Assembly: GCF_039555335.1 (NCBI RefSeq)
Contig: NC_092628.1
Coordinates: forward strand, 99,405,893 to 99,469,892
Length of the DNA stretch: 64,000 nucleotides
From: Amphiura filiformis
Taxonomy: Eukaryota; Echinodermata; Ophiuroidea; Amphilepidida; Amphiuridae
Reading direction: 5' to 3'
Made by a program: the position numbers and the translations under genes. The notes beneath the pieces are model-generated. The model did no database searches, had not been told where the DNA came from, and saw nothing but the letters and a program-made list of their open reading frames with translations. Every line of letters begins with the position of its first letter. Within the stretch, counting starts at the first letter, position 1. Shown one piece after another: positions 23,970 to 36,066 of this stretch.

Positions 23970-24135
23970 TAGACCAATTGGTTAGTAGACTAAATGCTTT
24001 TCAGACTAATGGTTTGTAGAACAAATGGGTATTAGACTTATTGGTTATAGAACAAATGGGTATTAGACTAAATGGTTGTTAGACTAAATGGTTTTGGACT
24101 TATTTGGACGTTTGGTATTAGACCAAATGGCTAAT
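23970..24135 (+). repeat. Short tandem array, about 15-16-bp unit
   Basis: About ten degenerate units of the form AGACTAAATGGTTGTT (with AGAACAAATGGGTATT variants). It fills the junction between duplication copies A and B. Confidence 0.8.
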
Positions 24136-25427
24136 CCCCATCCAAACAAATGAGGTATCAAAATTTGCAAAACTAAAATGGATTAATTTTGCTAAATCCG
24201 TTTCAAAATTTGATGCATATGTTTTGAGTTATGTTTCGTAATAAAGGGTGTATTTACTTTTTGTAATGTGTTTATGTTGCTATAATCTGACTGGTGAGTT
24301 TGGCGTCATTTTATAAATGGCTAATTATTTTTGTCCTGTAGTTTACCTTCCAGTTTGAGAAATCCTGAAATAAAATAATCAAATACTGAAGCGCTCATCT
24401 TTCTGCTCACCGTAAGGTCCCGCGTAAGGTTTAATGTTAGATTTAGATTTCATATTAAGTTTTAATTATGTTTTCTCTGTTTCTCATGCAAACAACAAAA
24501 TTACAATAATATGTCGAGACCCATACCCTTTAAGAACAGGGCTGATAATTGTCAACCGTTGCTTGATCTGATCAACCCACTTAATTCCATGTTATCGGAA
24601 CTTATATTGTTGTCATCCAGGTAGTGAGCTACAGCATGTATGGCACCTGAATGACACTTCCGCTATTTTGAAGGGGTCTTTATATAAGATCTGACCCTAG
24701 TCTCCAAAAAGCGAAGTAAAATTGATTACTTCATCATATGACGGAAATAAAAGAAGGCCTCCCTTCTTGTTTACTGCATTCTAAAGGACTGATTCTATGA
24801 ACCATTTTTCCTGAAGGAGGTAAAGGGTTAAGACAGACACTAACATACTTGAAATAGGAGTGCGTTGAATAAAATCTTGAGAAAACATAACGCTGTTTAC
24901 CTATCTAACATATTATCTGTAATGTTAAAAGTATAAAAAAATATGTTCTACGTACCAAATAAAATTGATGTCAACGACGAGCTATAAATGCTTCATTAAA
25001 CTTTAAGGGGTTTCTTCGTGCTTTTGCAGGTCATGAGTCAGGTTAAATCACCATCAACAACCATTGGAGGTTAGATAGGACACATATATATATATATTGA
25101 GTTTGGTAATATACATACTGACATGTCGCTATATACGGAATAAACTTTGGGATGCTGAATTCAAAACAAATGGGATATTTCTAATCTTTCTCCTCTTCCC
25201 TACCCTAAATGTACAATGGTGATGATATTCTTTGGTGTAGAAATTAAATGATACGTTCCAACCTTGATGGAGGAAGTATGTTAGTATGAATGATCTTTTA
25301 CACTATTGAATGGTCATAGACATGTTTTGACCGCCGATATTTGTTTTATTTCCGCCGGTCAGTATGCGTTCTCGCCAAATATAATAACTCATATTATGTG
25401 ATGTGATCAACCAAAATAAGACATTAG

Positions 25428-25770
25428 TATGAAAGTTATTCAATTAAACTTCAACACTACTTGTTTATTTCGCTTACCGGGAGTGCTTTTGAGGAACTTC
25501 CTCGTCATCAGCCGATGTTGTTAGCTCTGATGTTTTCTTGGAAACGGCTAAAGACCAACCTGATCAGGTGACATCATACTCGAAAGCTGCTGGCTCCAAA
25601 TCGGCTGTACAATAACATGTAAAAGCGAGTAAAACACGCACCAAATAGACTGGGACAACGTAAAGGTACTGGGGAAAGAAACAAAAAAGTTTCCCAGGAT
25701 GGTCCTGGAAGCTATCCAGATCAAGAAGCAGGGACCTTCATTGAACCGAGACACAGGATTGGAATTAGAT
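25428..25770 (+). pseudogene. Penelope-like retroelement fragment (GIY-YIG C-terminus)
   Basis: From 25645 to 25770 the plus strand encodes IDWDNVKVLG...FPRMVL then EAIQIKKQGPSLNRDTGLEL. The EAIxI...PSLNRD signature is characteristic of the C-terminal part of GIY-YIG endonuclease domains in Penelope-like and related retroelements. A stop lies just upstream (TAA in this frame), so it is dead. The 5' part of the insertion carries CTGATGA followed by a GAGGAA/TTCCTC stem on the opposite strand (25490-25511), reminiscent of the hammerhead motif of these elements, though the GAAA part is not canonical. Copy A of the duplication lacks the insertion. Confidence 0.7.
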
Positions 25771-26275
25771 TGTCTTATTTTTGTGATATTTCAGTGAAAT
25801 TAAGCTAAACTATTTATAATATTAGCAATTTGGAATTACATCACATATACGAGTGTCTTTATGACCATAATGGCTAATTGGTAAACATCAAACACGTCTT
25901 AATGAACAGACGTCAGATAGTGTAGGAGGCGGACTTTTTGATTTGATATAAAGGTGTTTTAAATGTTTCCAAAAAATGCTTATTAGTTAAAAATGTGATA
26001 CCATAAACAGCTTGATATTGTATTTGCAAACAAGATTGAAGAGGCGGAAGTATAATTAGACTGTATTAGCTTGTAATTTGTGTGTTACATGAATTTTCAT
26101 TAATATTATAACTAAATGTGTTGAAAATAATTATACGCTCTTTATGTACTTATTAAAAAGAGGTTTCAAATAATTTGCTTCTATGCTATAAAGATTGAAC
26201 CCAACCGCGGTATCAACACATGCGTCTGGTTATATATATCATTTATGTAAGTAATACGTTTATGGTTTTGTTTCA

Positions 26276-26643
26276 TTAAGGGGGTACTACACCCCTCGAT
26301 AAATTTGTGTCTAGTTTTGCATTTGTCTCAAAAACTAATAACACAGTGGTAACAAAAGTTATGTATATTATAGGGGCAAGGAATCCAATTACTACACTGG
26401 AATATCAGTGAACCAAGACAAGCGGTTCATAATTTATGATAAGAAATAAGGTACCGCTACTATGTACCTCATTTCCTATCATATAAACTGGACCGCTTGT
26501 CTTGGGTCACTGAAATTTCAGTGTAGTAATTGGATTCCTTGCCCCAATAATATACATAACTTTTATTACCAGTGTGTTATTATTTTTTGAGAAAAATGCA
26601 AAAATAATCACAAATTTACCACAGGGGTGTAGTACCACCTTAA
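26276..26643. mobile_element. TTAA-flanked MITE, family GGGGGTACTACACCCC (copy 1)
   Basis: The element 26280-26639 is a near-palindrome with ends GGGGGTACTACACCC and GGGTGTAGTACCACC, flanked by TTAA at 26276-26279 and 26640-26643. Duplication copy A has a single TTAA at the orthologous position (22805-22808). That is the hallmark of piggyBac-type insertion. No coding capacity. A second member is at 47739-48095. Confidence 0.9.
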
Positions 26644-26762
26644 GTTGATTCTTTTTCGTGCGATACTGATACAAATAAAAAAGATCGAATTTGATGTTGA
26701 TAAAATGATATTTAGCAGAGTGCAATTTCTATAGCAACTAATCCAACTTGGAACATGTTATC

Positions 26763-27058
26763 ATAAAAATCTGAAAGCTTCAAAATCTGTCAAACATTTC
26801 CGCAATGAATTTAAAAAAAAATTATTTCTCAATATAATTAATCTTTTCCGTGAGCACGTCCCCGTCCCTTGTCTTGTCTTTTGGTTTATGTTAGGTAAAG
26901 TTGGGTTTTTTTGCTTATTTAATTTGATTTTAGGGAAAGGCTAACTTTCAGGCCTTTTTGATCTTCCAGCCTTTTCCTCCATTATGTATCGTGTTTGTAT
27001 ATTTTTGATTTAATGTAATGTAATGAATTTTATGGAAATAAATATGAAATATGAAATA
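26763..27058 (+). pseudogene. 5'-truncated LINE 3' end
   Basis: The insertion starts in frame with KSVKHFRNEFKKKLFLNI, like the extreme C-terminus of a non-LTR reverse transcriptase protein, up to TAA near 26940. It ends with a tail of TATGAAATATGAAATATGG-type short repeats. It is absent from duplication copy A, which marks a recent target-primed insertion. Confidence 0.7.
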
Positions 27059-28149
27059 TGGAGGATATTACTTTATAGCGTTATGTTTCAGTATCAGTGC
27101 TAATGAAGCTCAGAGTTCAACCGAAGTTAATATCCAAATGCCAAACAAAATGATTTATAAGAATAATAGTCAAAGAAAAATGGCCTCTTTAAAATCAAAT
27201 TAGTTGATTATTATTCATTGCCATAGTAACCAATAAAATCTAGTCCGCTCACGGGGGGAAATTTGTTCCAGTCAATTTGACAGGTTTATTGCCATAAAAT
27301 GGGTAGTATCGATTGCCACATCCATCAATAGTCATAGATCGATATCTCAAAGTGGCAATAACTCAGTGAGAGAGATATGCTTTTGTAGTCTGCATGGACA
27401 TAACCTATTCTCAAACTACTTCTGGAATGGCAGGAAGTTATTTTTACTTGTTCACGATATATCATGCGATGAAATAGTCGATAAGTTTAAAAACTATGAC
27501 CTACAAAGATGACTTTAAATCGATTCTGATAAAAAAACATAATCAGGTGGTAATGATGATAAATGAAAGCATACCCATTATTCTATATCTAAGGTGGACG
27601 TGTCTTCTGCAAACATGATGTAATTGTTGTACAGTTACCTACTAAATCCTGTCCCCCCCAAAATGTGGCGTGACCAAAAACGGCTGATTTACTCCTATAA
27701 TAAGGGCACAGAAACAGGTGGAAACCTTTTTCTTGTTTTAAATGTGTGTGTTTAAAATGAATCATCAAAATATACCTGATTTTATGTTATTTGTTTAGCA
27801 TGTCTAGACTTTTTATTTACTTTACCCTAGGAAATAATGCTAAACTTATGCTTGGTGTCAATTAATATTTGTTTTCTAATTAAGATATAATAAAAATGTT
27901 GAATGTTGTTGTATTGTTGAATTAATTCGAATTTGATGTAAATCAATTTAAACAATTGACCCTACCTTGACATTTGATCTTTAATCACTATTTTGGCCTA
28001 TTATAGTGCTCGGAGATATGGCAAACTATCACGCATAAAAATAAACTTAATCTTTAACCGTCATTTTGATGAACCAACAGTTTCCTAAAATTACCGCCTG
28101 CCCGTACATGTAGAAGAATTCGTCTTCATTACCTCAGCATTAACCAATT

Positions 28150-29030
28150 GTTAGAGGACCGGCCTGGAAAAATGTACTTTATTATTGAACTTCAACAGCG
28201 GAATACCAAAATCTGGATTGGGAAAATGTACATTAGAATTGAGATTATATATTGGAGAACCCTGGCTGGGAAAATGTACATTAGTATTGATGTTTAATAG
28301 TGCAGAAAAGTGGTTTGGAAAATGTACACCAGCATTGAGACTCAAAAGTGAGGAGCCCGGGCAGGGAGTATGTACATTAGCATTAAAATTCATTAGTGGA
28401 AAACCCAGGCAGGGGTATGTAAATTAGCATTGAGATTTAGTAGTAGGGAACTGGGATTGGGAATATGCACATAGCGCGTCAGCAGTGGAGAACCGTATCG
28501 GGAAAATGAACAGTAGCATTTAGATTCAATGGAGAAGAGTCCGGAGATTTATAGTAAAGAACCAGGACAGCATGAACAATGTGCACATTTAGTATTCACA
28601 TTCAATACGGGTGAGCCGGGAAGGGAGAGTATGTATATTAGTATTGAGATTCAAAGGGGGTAAACCCGGGAAGGGAGATGCTAGGAAAATGTACATTAGC
28701 ATTAATATTCAATAGTGGAGCACCCGGGCATGGAATATGTACATCATTGAGAGTAAATAGTGGAGAACCGGGACTGCGAAAATGATCATTGGCATTGATG
28801 TTCAATGGTGAAGAACCCTGTATGGAAAGCTGTACATTGATTTTTGAGATTGATTAGTAGACAAACGAGGCTTGGAAAATGTACTATAGGATTGAGATCT
28901 AATAGTGAGCTAGGAAAATGTATGTTATAATTCATTAGTGGAGAACCTGGATAGGGACTTAGCATTGAGAGTCAATAGTGGAGAATACGGGCTGGAAAAC
29001 TGTACGCATTTAAATTACATATTGTTGAAC
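28150..29030. repeat. Minisatellite, 47-48-bp unit (block 1)
   Basis: Diverged units share GGGAAAATGTACATTAGCAT, TGAGATTCAATAGTGGAGAA and CCCGGGCAG. The first units are spaced 54, 48, 48, 48 and 47 bp (ATGTAC at 28172, 28226, 28274, 28322, 28370). Because 48 is a multiple of three, both strands carry frames with a 16-residue periodicity (minus strand NVHFPNPG-like). Stops and indels elsewhere argue for a tandem repeat, not a gene. Confidence 0.85.
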
Positions 29031-29104
29031 TGGACTGAAATCATCATAATTATCGTTTTTATATGATCTCCTTTCCCAAGGAGACCTCATCCGGTGAGAT
29101 GTAA

Positions 29105-29445
29105 TTCTGATATTAAGGAGAATGAATTGGATGTTACTTCAATTCCACTGGGAAAATGTACATTAGCACTGAGATTCAATAGTGAAGAACTGTGGCTTGT
29201 ACACTATAAATTAGCATGAACTTCAATAGCGGGCTTAGAAAATGTACTTTGTCATTAGGATCAACAGTGTAGAATCGAAGCTTTGAAATCTAGAGAACCC
29301 GGGTTGGGAAAATGTACATCAGTATTGACATTCAATATTGGAGGACCGGGGCAGGGAAATGTACATATAACATTGAAATTCAATAATGGAGAACCGTGTT
29401 GGAAAATATACATTAGCACATTCGATTGCACATTAGCGCATTCAA
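29105..29445. repeat. Minisatellite block 2, duplicated at 30057-30480
   Basis: TTAAGGAGAATGAATTGGATG, TTAGCACTGAGATTCAATAG, TCATTAGGATCAA(C/T)AGTGTAG and CCCGGGTTGGGAAAATG occur in the same order at 30057-30480. The array was therefore copied as a segment after the units had diverged. Confidence 0.75.
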
Positions 29446-29560
29446 TTAGTACATTCATTGTTCACCAACCATTCTTAAACCTGACCTGGTTATTCTCTGG
29501 AAGACTCTCAGGAAACCTTTTCTGATTAAGTTCAACAAGCATGCTCTCTTAATTTTGATG

Positions 29561-30059
29561 TTAACAGTCCGGTCCGACTGCCTGATCAGGAAGTACTGCC
29601 GAATCAGGCAGCATGTTGCCGAGTCAGGCAACACAGGATTTGGTAACCCTTCCGAATTTGACAGACTAAGGACTAAATTGTTCATATTGATTTTATAAAA
29701 GATCGGTGGAAATTTTACTTTGACACACATGAGCTACATGTAAGTTGACAATTTTTCACCGGGCAAATAATTTAAATAACAAAACAATTTCTAACGGTTT
29801 TTTAAAAATTTGATTTGAATATGCAAATTAACTTTATTTTAACTAAAATTGATGAAAAATTACTACTAATTGTACATTCATTGATAATTTTATATATTTT
29901 ACCTACTTCTTTACTCTAATCCAAGAAATAACGGTATATTAAAAGATGCTCTATTTGAAATAGAGCATTACATTGTGGGATACCATACTGCCTGACTCGG
30001 CAACATACTGCCTGTTTCGGCAGTACTTCCTGATCAGGCAGTCGGACCGGGCTGGTTAA
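29561..30059. mobile_element. TTAA-flanked MITE with CCGGTCCGACTGCC ends
   Basis: Element 29565-30055 has about 70-bp inverted arms (CCGGTCCGACTGCCTGATCA, GGAAGTACTGCCGAA, GTTGCCGAGTCAGGCA) and TTAA at 29561-29564 and 30056-30059. The paralogous site at about 29110-29116 has one TTAA followed by the same GGAGA-TGAATTGG, a likely empty site. The core has no transposase. Confidence 0.85.
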
Positions 30060-30790
30060 GGAGATTGAATTGGATGTTACTTTCATTCCATTTGAAATTG
30101 GCTTGACAGCTTTCATTTATCAAGACAATGTCGTCAGGCTCAAATCAATTGTTTCCTAAGTTCACTCTCCAATTGTATTTCCTTATTGTTGGACGTTTTT
30201 AATATGCATTTTGATAACGATTGGTACTGGAAAAATGTACATTAGCACTGAGATTCAATAGTGAAGAACTGTGGATAGTAAACTATACATTAGCATGAAC
30301 TTCAATAGAAAATGTACTTGGTCATTAGGATCAATAGTGTAGAATCGAGGCTTTGAAAATGTACATTAGCATGTAAATTAAATAGTAGAGAACCCGGGTT
30401 GGGAAAATGTACATCAGCATTGACATTCAATATTGGAGAACCAGGACAGGAAAATGTACATGTAACATTGAGATTCAAAAATAGAGACCCGGTCAGAGAA
30501 AATGTACATCTGTTTTGACATTCGATAATTTGAGAACCAGGGCAGGGAAATGTACATGTATCACTGAAATTCATAACCAGGGCTGTGAAAATGGGCATTA
30601 GCATTAAGATTCAATAGAGAAACCTTGGGAAATGAACATTAGCTTTTTAATTCAACATTGATAGAGGACCCGGGTTCGGAACATGTTTTAGAGAACCGCG
30701 ACAGGGAAATCTATATTAGTATTGACTTGATTGAGATTTAATAGTGCAGAACCCGAGCATGAAAATATATATACATTAGCATTGCTATCT
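30057..30790. repeat. Minisatellite block 3
   Basis: The first 420 bp duplicate 29105-29445. Further units of the 47-48-bp family run to about 30790 with growing divergence. A minus-strand frame at 30302-30604 shows the same 16-residue periodicity (NADVHFPNPGS). Confidence 0.75.
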
Positions 30791-30802
30791 AGTAAAGACT
30801 TG

Positions 30803-31649
30803 ACATTAAGTATGGACTATTTTCCATTCATATTCCACGACTGGTCTGGAAGGGATCTGCATAAACCACATGGGTTAAATATTTATTGGGGTGTGTCGGG
30901 AGATGGTGTGAAATAATTGTTTGATAAAAAATGTGCTTTCCATGATATTACATGAATTTGCCTAAAATGGCATATTAAGTGAGGCTGAATTTGAGCTTTG
31001 GAAACACAGTTTGGGACTTTATGCAACATTGTTCTGTTATTATCAAATTTATTGTGATATTTCCTCAATTGGCATTCTTCACAGTTGAAATGCACTTGCA
31101 ATGTAAATTTTTTTGAAAATGAGAGGTTTGAATGGTTCCCGGGAGTCAAATGTTACAAACTTACGGTGCAAAAACAACTGCGCGGACTCCTGGTTATCCA
31201 ATAAACTCACTCTGTTTCACTGTTTCTTTGTGTATAATAAGATAATAACATTTGGCCCCAGGAGGCCAGAACTTTTTGAGTGCGTATCACATTTAAAAGC
31301 AATATTTTTTAAAGCTCCTTCCACTTTCAAAACTGGTAGAGTACAGGTTAAGTGCATTTCAGTTCTGAAGAACGCTTATTGGTATTTAGGTTCAGTAAAT
31401 ATCACCTAAATCCTCAATTAATTTGATAATATCAGAATAATGTTGCTCATATTCAGTACCCCCACAAAACTCAAATGCAGTCTGCTTAAAGCCTTCATTT
31501 TAGGCTAATTCACTTCATTATGAGCGCAATAATGTCAACTCATAGAAAGCATATGTTCTCTCAAACAATTATTTTACACTATCTCCCAACACACCCCAAT
31601 TAATATTTAGCCCTTGCGGTTTATTCAGACCCCTTCCAGAACAGTCTTG
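30803..31649. mobile_element. Inverted-repeat element, family CTGCATAAACC (copy 1)
   Basis: The left arm from about 30835 (CTGGTCTGGAAGGGATCTG, TAAATATTTATTGGGGTGTG, GGGAGATGGTGTGAAATAAT) pairs with the right arm ending at 31649. The left side keeps TTGACATTAAGTATGGA, also found at 57856 beside the second member (57885-58985). The interior is single-copy here. Inserted in the minisatellite. Confidence 0.8.
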
Positions 31650-31654
31650 TGGAG

Positions 31655-32000
31655 AACCATGCCAGGGAAAATGTACATGAGCTTTGCGATTCAATAGTGC
31701 AGGACCAAGGCAGGGAAAATTTACATTAGCATTGGGACCCAATAGTGAAGATCGGGGGCAGGGAAAATAGTGAAAAATCAATAGTTAAGATCGGGGGCAG
31801 TGAAAAATAAATTTAGGATTGACTATTAAACCTTAGGATAGTGGAGACCAGAAAACTTGGACCTGGGAAAATACATTAGCATTAAGATTATCATAGTGAA
31901 GAACCTGGGCTGGGAGACATTTGCATCATGATTTAATGGTGGAGAACTGGGACGAGGAAAAATATACATAGAAACATCCTTGGCCGCAAACGGAGTAAAA
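31655..32000. repeat. Minisatellite block 4
   Basis: Continuation of the array after the inserted element: AGGGAAAATGTACATGAGC, GATTCAATAGTGCAGGACCA, GGGAAAATACATTAGCATT and similar units to about 31970. Confidence 0.75.
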
Positions 32001-32579
32001 GGTATCAAGACCATAACTGATTTATGTAATTAATAATTAAACATGACACTTGTTTATAAAATTGAATCCGTAAGTATTTCGCTACGTTTTGTCTTCAAAT
32101 ATAATTAGATTTGATCAATATTCAATGGACAGTACCTGTCTGTGGGTGTATCAAACACTTACTGTCGAATACGTATTATTTTGGCATATACCATCACATA
32201 TAATTTTGCACTGTTTACCTTAAAGTGTAACGTTACTGTGTCTTGGTGTGATGGTCGATTTAAAATTCTATCAAGTATGTACGGAGCGTGACCCGCGATG
32301 ATGAGGGCCCACGAATCGTCTGTTTGTAAAATATATTCAATTTCAAGCTTCGTTTAGTATCTGATTAAACTGTATTAAGCCGTGTGTTACTCTAACATTA
32401 CATTTATACATAGGTCAAGGCGCGTACCGTGTAAGTTTTAATAATGAGCGAATTATTATGTAAGTATACCAAAGCGGACTCGAATGATGGTACTCTCTTG
32501 GGCTTGCACTCAGCAACAACACTTTCTACGAAAATAGCCCATCTATTAATATATTCACATACATACAATAAACAAGCAA
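32001..32579. other. Intergenic sequence
   Basis: No gene, repeat or inverted structure is evident in this AT-rich stretch. Confidence 0.5.
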
Positions 32580-32921
32580 TGGGCTATTCCAGGAAATAAG
32601 TGCACACCCCCTATAGAGGAGTAAATTTTTAATCAAAGAAATGTCTGGATTTCCAAGTCTGCTTCTGAAATCGACTGGAATTCCAGTTGTCAATGTCGCT
32701 TGAAAAAGCTTGGAAATCCAATTAAATGAAGGAAAAATCACGGAAATGTCTAAAATGAGCTCTCAAATTCAGGATTTCTTACTTTGAACTATTTTTCTGC
32801 TGGATTTTTTCGCCTTTGGACACTTAAAAAGTCTGGATTTCCAACAATCACGACTGGACAAAAAGTCTGGATATCCGAACTCCTCTATAGGGGGTGTGCA
32901 TCTATTTTCTGGAATAGCTCT
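32580..32921. mobile_element. MITE with GGCTATTCCAG ends
   Basis: The left end GGGCTATTCCAGGAAATAAG, TGCACACCCCCTATAGAGGA pairs with the right end (TCCTCTATAGGGGGTGTGCA, TTTTCTGGAATAGCTC). Interior words TCTGGATTTCCA repeat in both orientations. About 340 bp, non-coding. Confidence 0.85.
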
Positions 32922-35065
32922 AAACACTCACCCCACCTTCTCTCTCTCTAAACAATTCTTCCCACAGCACCCTCCCCACAACACCTCCATTCCACACACA
33001 CAAACATGACACACCCCACAATCCCACCGTCACACTCTTCTTATGCATGAGCACCACAGGTACGTGAATTAATGTACGTTAACCAGAAACGGGTCTTCAA
33101 TCAAACACATGTATCTACATGAATACAATTTATAAAGTGTGTTTCACTCACTCCAGCCATTTTACGGAGTTTCATATAAATAAAGAATTCAATGTCAGAC
33201 CATTTCAAATCATATATATTTCATTTGATCGATGGTTTATATTAGAGTATAGCTTATCGTGTCTCAAACTTTGACGCATTTGGAGACCATTGAACCCAAT
33301 TCTATTTCAATTTCTACCAAAATTATGTGATTCATAATTTGTGGGGCGTACATGTCGTCAAAGTATATTAAAATTGTGGTGATAAGCCCCAAACAAATTG
33401 AGTTAAAATGGTTATTTTAGTTTTCTTATGTAGCTGTGTCTGTGTAATGTCAATAAGATAATATTGTATTTTTACGAACATAGTTTTTTGCCTCACTGTA
33501 ACCTCTAAACTGGAACGACCAATTTTGCTGAAACCTCATATGCAAAGGTATTTGTACAATTTACAGAAAATCATGAAATCTGTTATTGTTATCCCTAAAA
33601 ATACAAAGTAAGTAGGTCATTTGTATATGTCTTGTGTACTGTCAGAAATTCAATGTAAATTAGTGAGCTTATTTTGATTATTTCTGGGTGCCCATTTTGT
33701 CTAACTGGCATCCATTTTGTCTAACTAGCATCTGTCGTCCACAATTAATACAACTAAACACTGCGAACCGCTTGATTAACGGTGGGCCACCAACATATTT
33801 GAATTTGATGATAGCAAAAACCGAAAACCGCGAAATTATAGTTTTATCACCATAACTGTCATGAACATAACAAATTAACAGCTTTTATAAAAAGTTATTT
33901 TTCTAAAATTTGCTGGCATACACAAATATTAAATATTTACATATTCTGTAAGCGACTGTCAAAATAGTATTGATTCAAATGTTTCATAATAAAACTTGCA
34001 TTAAAATGACGTATATCCGACCATTGAGATAACGTCATACGTGTTGTGCATCCTTCATATATTTGCCATTGGTATCAAGCATTTAACATTTATATCATGT
34101 TTAATTGTTGCAGTAAATACACTTCCCAAAGATGTCTAAAAATCCTACCTGTAGAGCATGTTAGAGAGTAAGATCTCTCGACCGTCATTGAACTCTATGA
34201 ACGGCGTTGTTCAAATTTGATTATCCAAATCAATAGCATTCAGTGTTAGAATGGTCAAAGTCCACTCATGACACGTCCATGTTACTAAAACTGACAATTT
34301 TGTCTGAAAAAAAACACGCTATGAGCGATGATGTAATTCACTGGAAAATTGTAGTTATCTAAAATGAAACATAACAATGACGTTAGCTTTGCTCACCTAT
34401 CAGTCTGTTCGTATGTAATAGATAAGCATAATGCTTATGAGAATGAATGAGTATTGGGTTATCTGAGGACACGAGACAGGTAGTTCATTGTATTATGATT
34501 TGCGGTTGGGATAAGAACCTATTTTCAATGTTTAAGACTTGGTAAACATGGTAAAGGTCTTTGAATTATTGACAAGGTGATGGTCATTGATTTCCGTTAT
34601 GAGGCGCATTTTAGAGTAGCCACAATATCACGCTTTCTTAGCAATTCAATACGTTGATCACATTGGTCACACTAAATGTCATGTGGTAATATACCATTTT
34701 TAAAGTAGATGGTGGTATACAATTTACTAGCTTTGACCATATAATATGTCATGTATGTTGTTTGCTACATTTTAAGTGGTGCTATATCAATGTGTTTATA
34801 TTGAGTGATTTGCCGGAACAATACTCATTTCAGGATGAATGACCATTTTGTTTTCCTTGCATTTGCCCTCCCGTGTAAAACTTGTTATTGGAGTAGTTCA
34901 ATCACTCATGCTACAACTAAATGACCAGTCCAACCATTGTCTGATTAAAGTGAAGTCTGCTGTTTCAAATTAAATTGAGATATTTAAAGCCAGACGTTTT
35001 TAATGATTTTTTTGTGTTTCCAAAATATTTGGGGCCAGATACATATATATTTGTATTTTAAGGCA
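32922..35065. other. Long intergenic stretch without recognisable features
   Basis: A CA-rich patch is at 32930-33010 and a short direct repeat CATTTTGTCTAACT(G/A)GCATC at 33703-33735. I see no exon with splice signals and no long inverted repeat. Confidence 0.5.
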
Positions 35066-35139
35066 ATTGTTGCTTTTGGAACCTCTCGTCTCCTGTCAAT
35101 TTTACTTACCAAAAGATTTATTTGAGTCCAGACTATGCA

Positions 35140-35600
35140 TATTAAAAAAACTCAAAGAACAAACCTTCCATAATGCTTTGGATGGACTATCATCTCTTGG
35201 TAATATGAATGAATTCACATTCCATGATGTCAATACAGCCAAAGTCTATCCCAGAGTCAGTCTGTTAATCGGAGAAAGTCAGAACGTGCTCAACTGCAAA
35301 ACAGGAGTGTAATAACAACATTTTACTCATAGTTAGACTATCTTTTCAATAAAGTGCTCAATTCCAGACTGACTCTGGGATAGACTTTGGCTGTGTTGAC
35401 ACCATAGAATGTATATTCATATACAGTCAAAAGGGATGGTAGTCCCGCCAAAGCACTTCATCGTGTCGTCTGAGAATTGCTTTTTAGGCATGAAACTCAG
35501 AGTAACGACTACCTATTCTGGAAAGTCTGTTCTTTGATTTTTTATACGCTCTCTCTTTTGAGATTGAGCACTTTATTCAAACTATGTGTAAAAAGTTGTT
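35140..35600. mobile_element. Fold-back element
   Basis: GTCAATACAGCCAAAGTCTA and TCCCAGAGTCAGTCTG (35229-35264) are complemented exactly at about 35365-35400. Outer words CAAAGAACA / TGTTCTTTG and AACAACATTTTACTCATAG / its complement near 35580 also pair. The 81-codon frame at 35067-35312 crosses one arm and is not a gene. Confidence 0.75.
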
Positions 35601-36066
35601 AACTATACACATTATATTTTATGCCAACAATTTCCTGTGACATAATGTTTATAGGATTTGGTAATTGCAGTGATATGTTACTGACAGAAATGTCTTTAAA
35701 ATATTGGAGATTGTAAATGAAGCGAGCAAAGCTAATTCGATGAAGATTTCATCTTGACCTTGTACTGGACATTGAACTGAACTCAAACACAATCAACTGG
35801 TTTGATTCGATCACAATGATATGGACAAGCGTATACGTTTCATACGGTCTGTCCAGCAGAATGTATTTTCAGTTGTTACTTTAATAGGTTGCCTTTTCAT
35901 AATTCAGACCAAATAGCCTTTAGGTTTTATTGTATGTACTTTGTAAGTATTCTAATAATAGTTACAGTAATAATAACATAACTGAAGGCGAAAGAGTCCG
36001 TAATTTTCCAAGACTTGTGCAAGTAGTGGGCAACTGAAATCAAACAGATTAAAGATTTTTAGTCAT

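Larger units (their letters stand above)
24207..28051 (+). repeat. Segmental duplication, copy B (with three insertions)
   Basis: Direct-orientation paralogue of 21033-23918. It is about 1 kb longer because of insertions at about 25428-25769 (Penelope-like fragment), 26276-26643 (TTAA element) and 26763-27058 (LINE 3' end). Elsewhere alignment is continuous with small indels. Confidence 0.9.

Noticed and set aside
28150..32000. Possible CRISPR array because of regular spacing
   Set aside because: The whole 48-bp unit repeats with divergence; there are no unique spacers, and the context is an animal genome.
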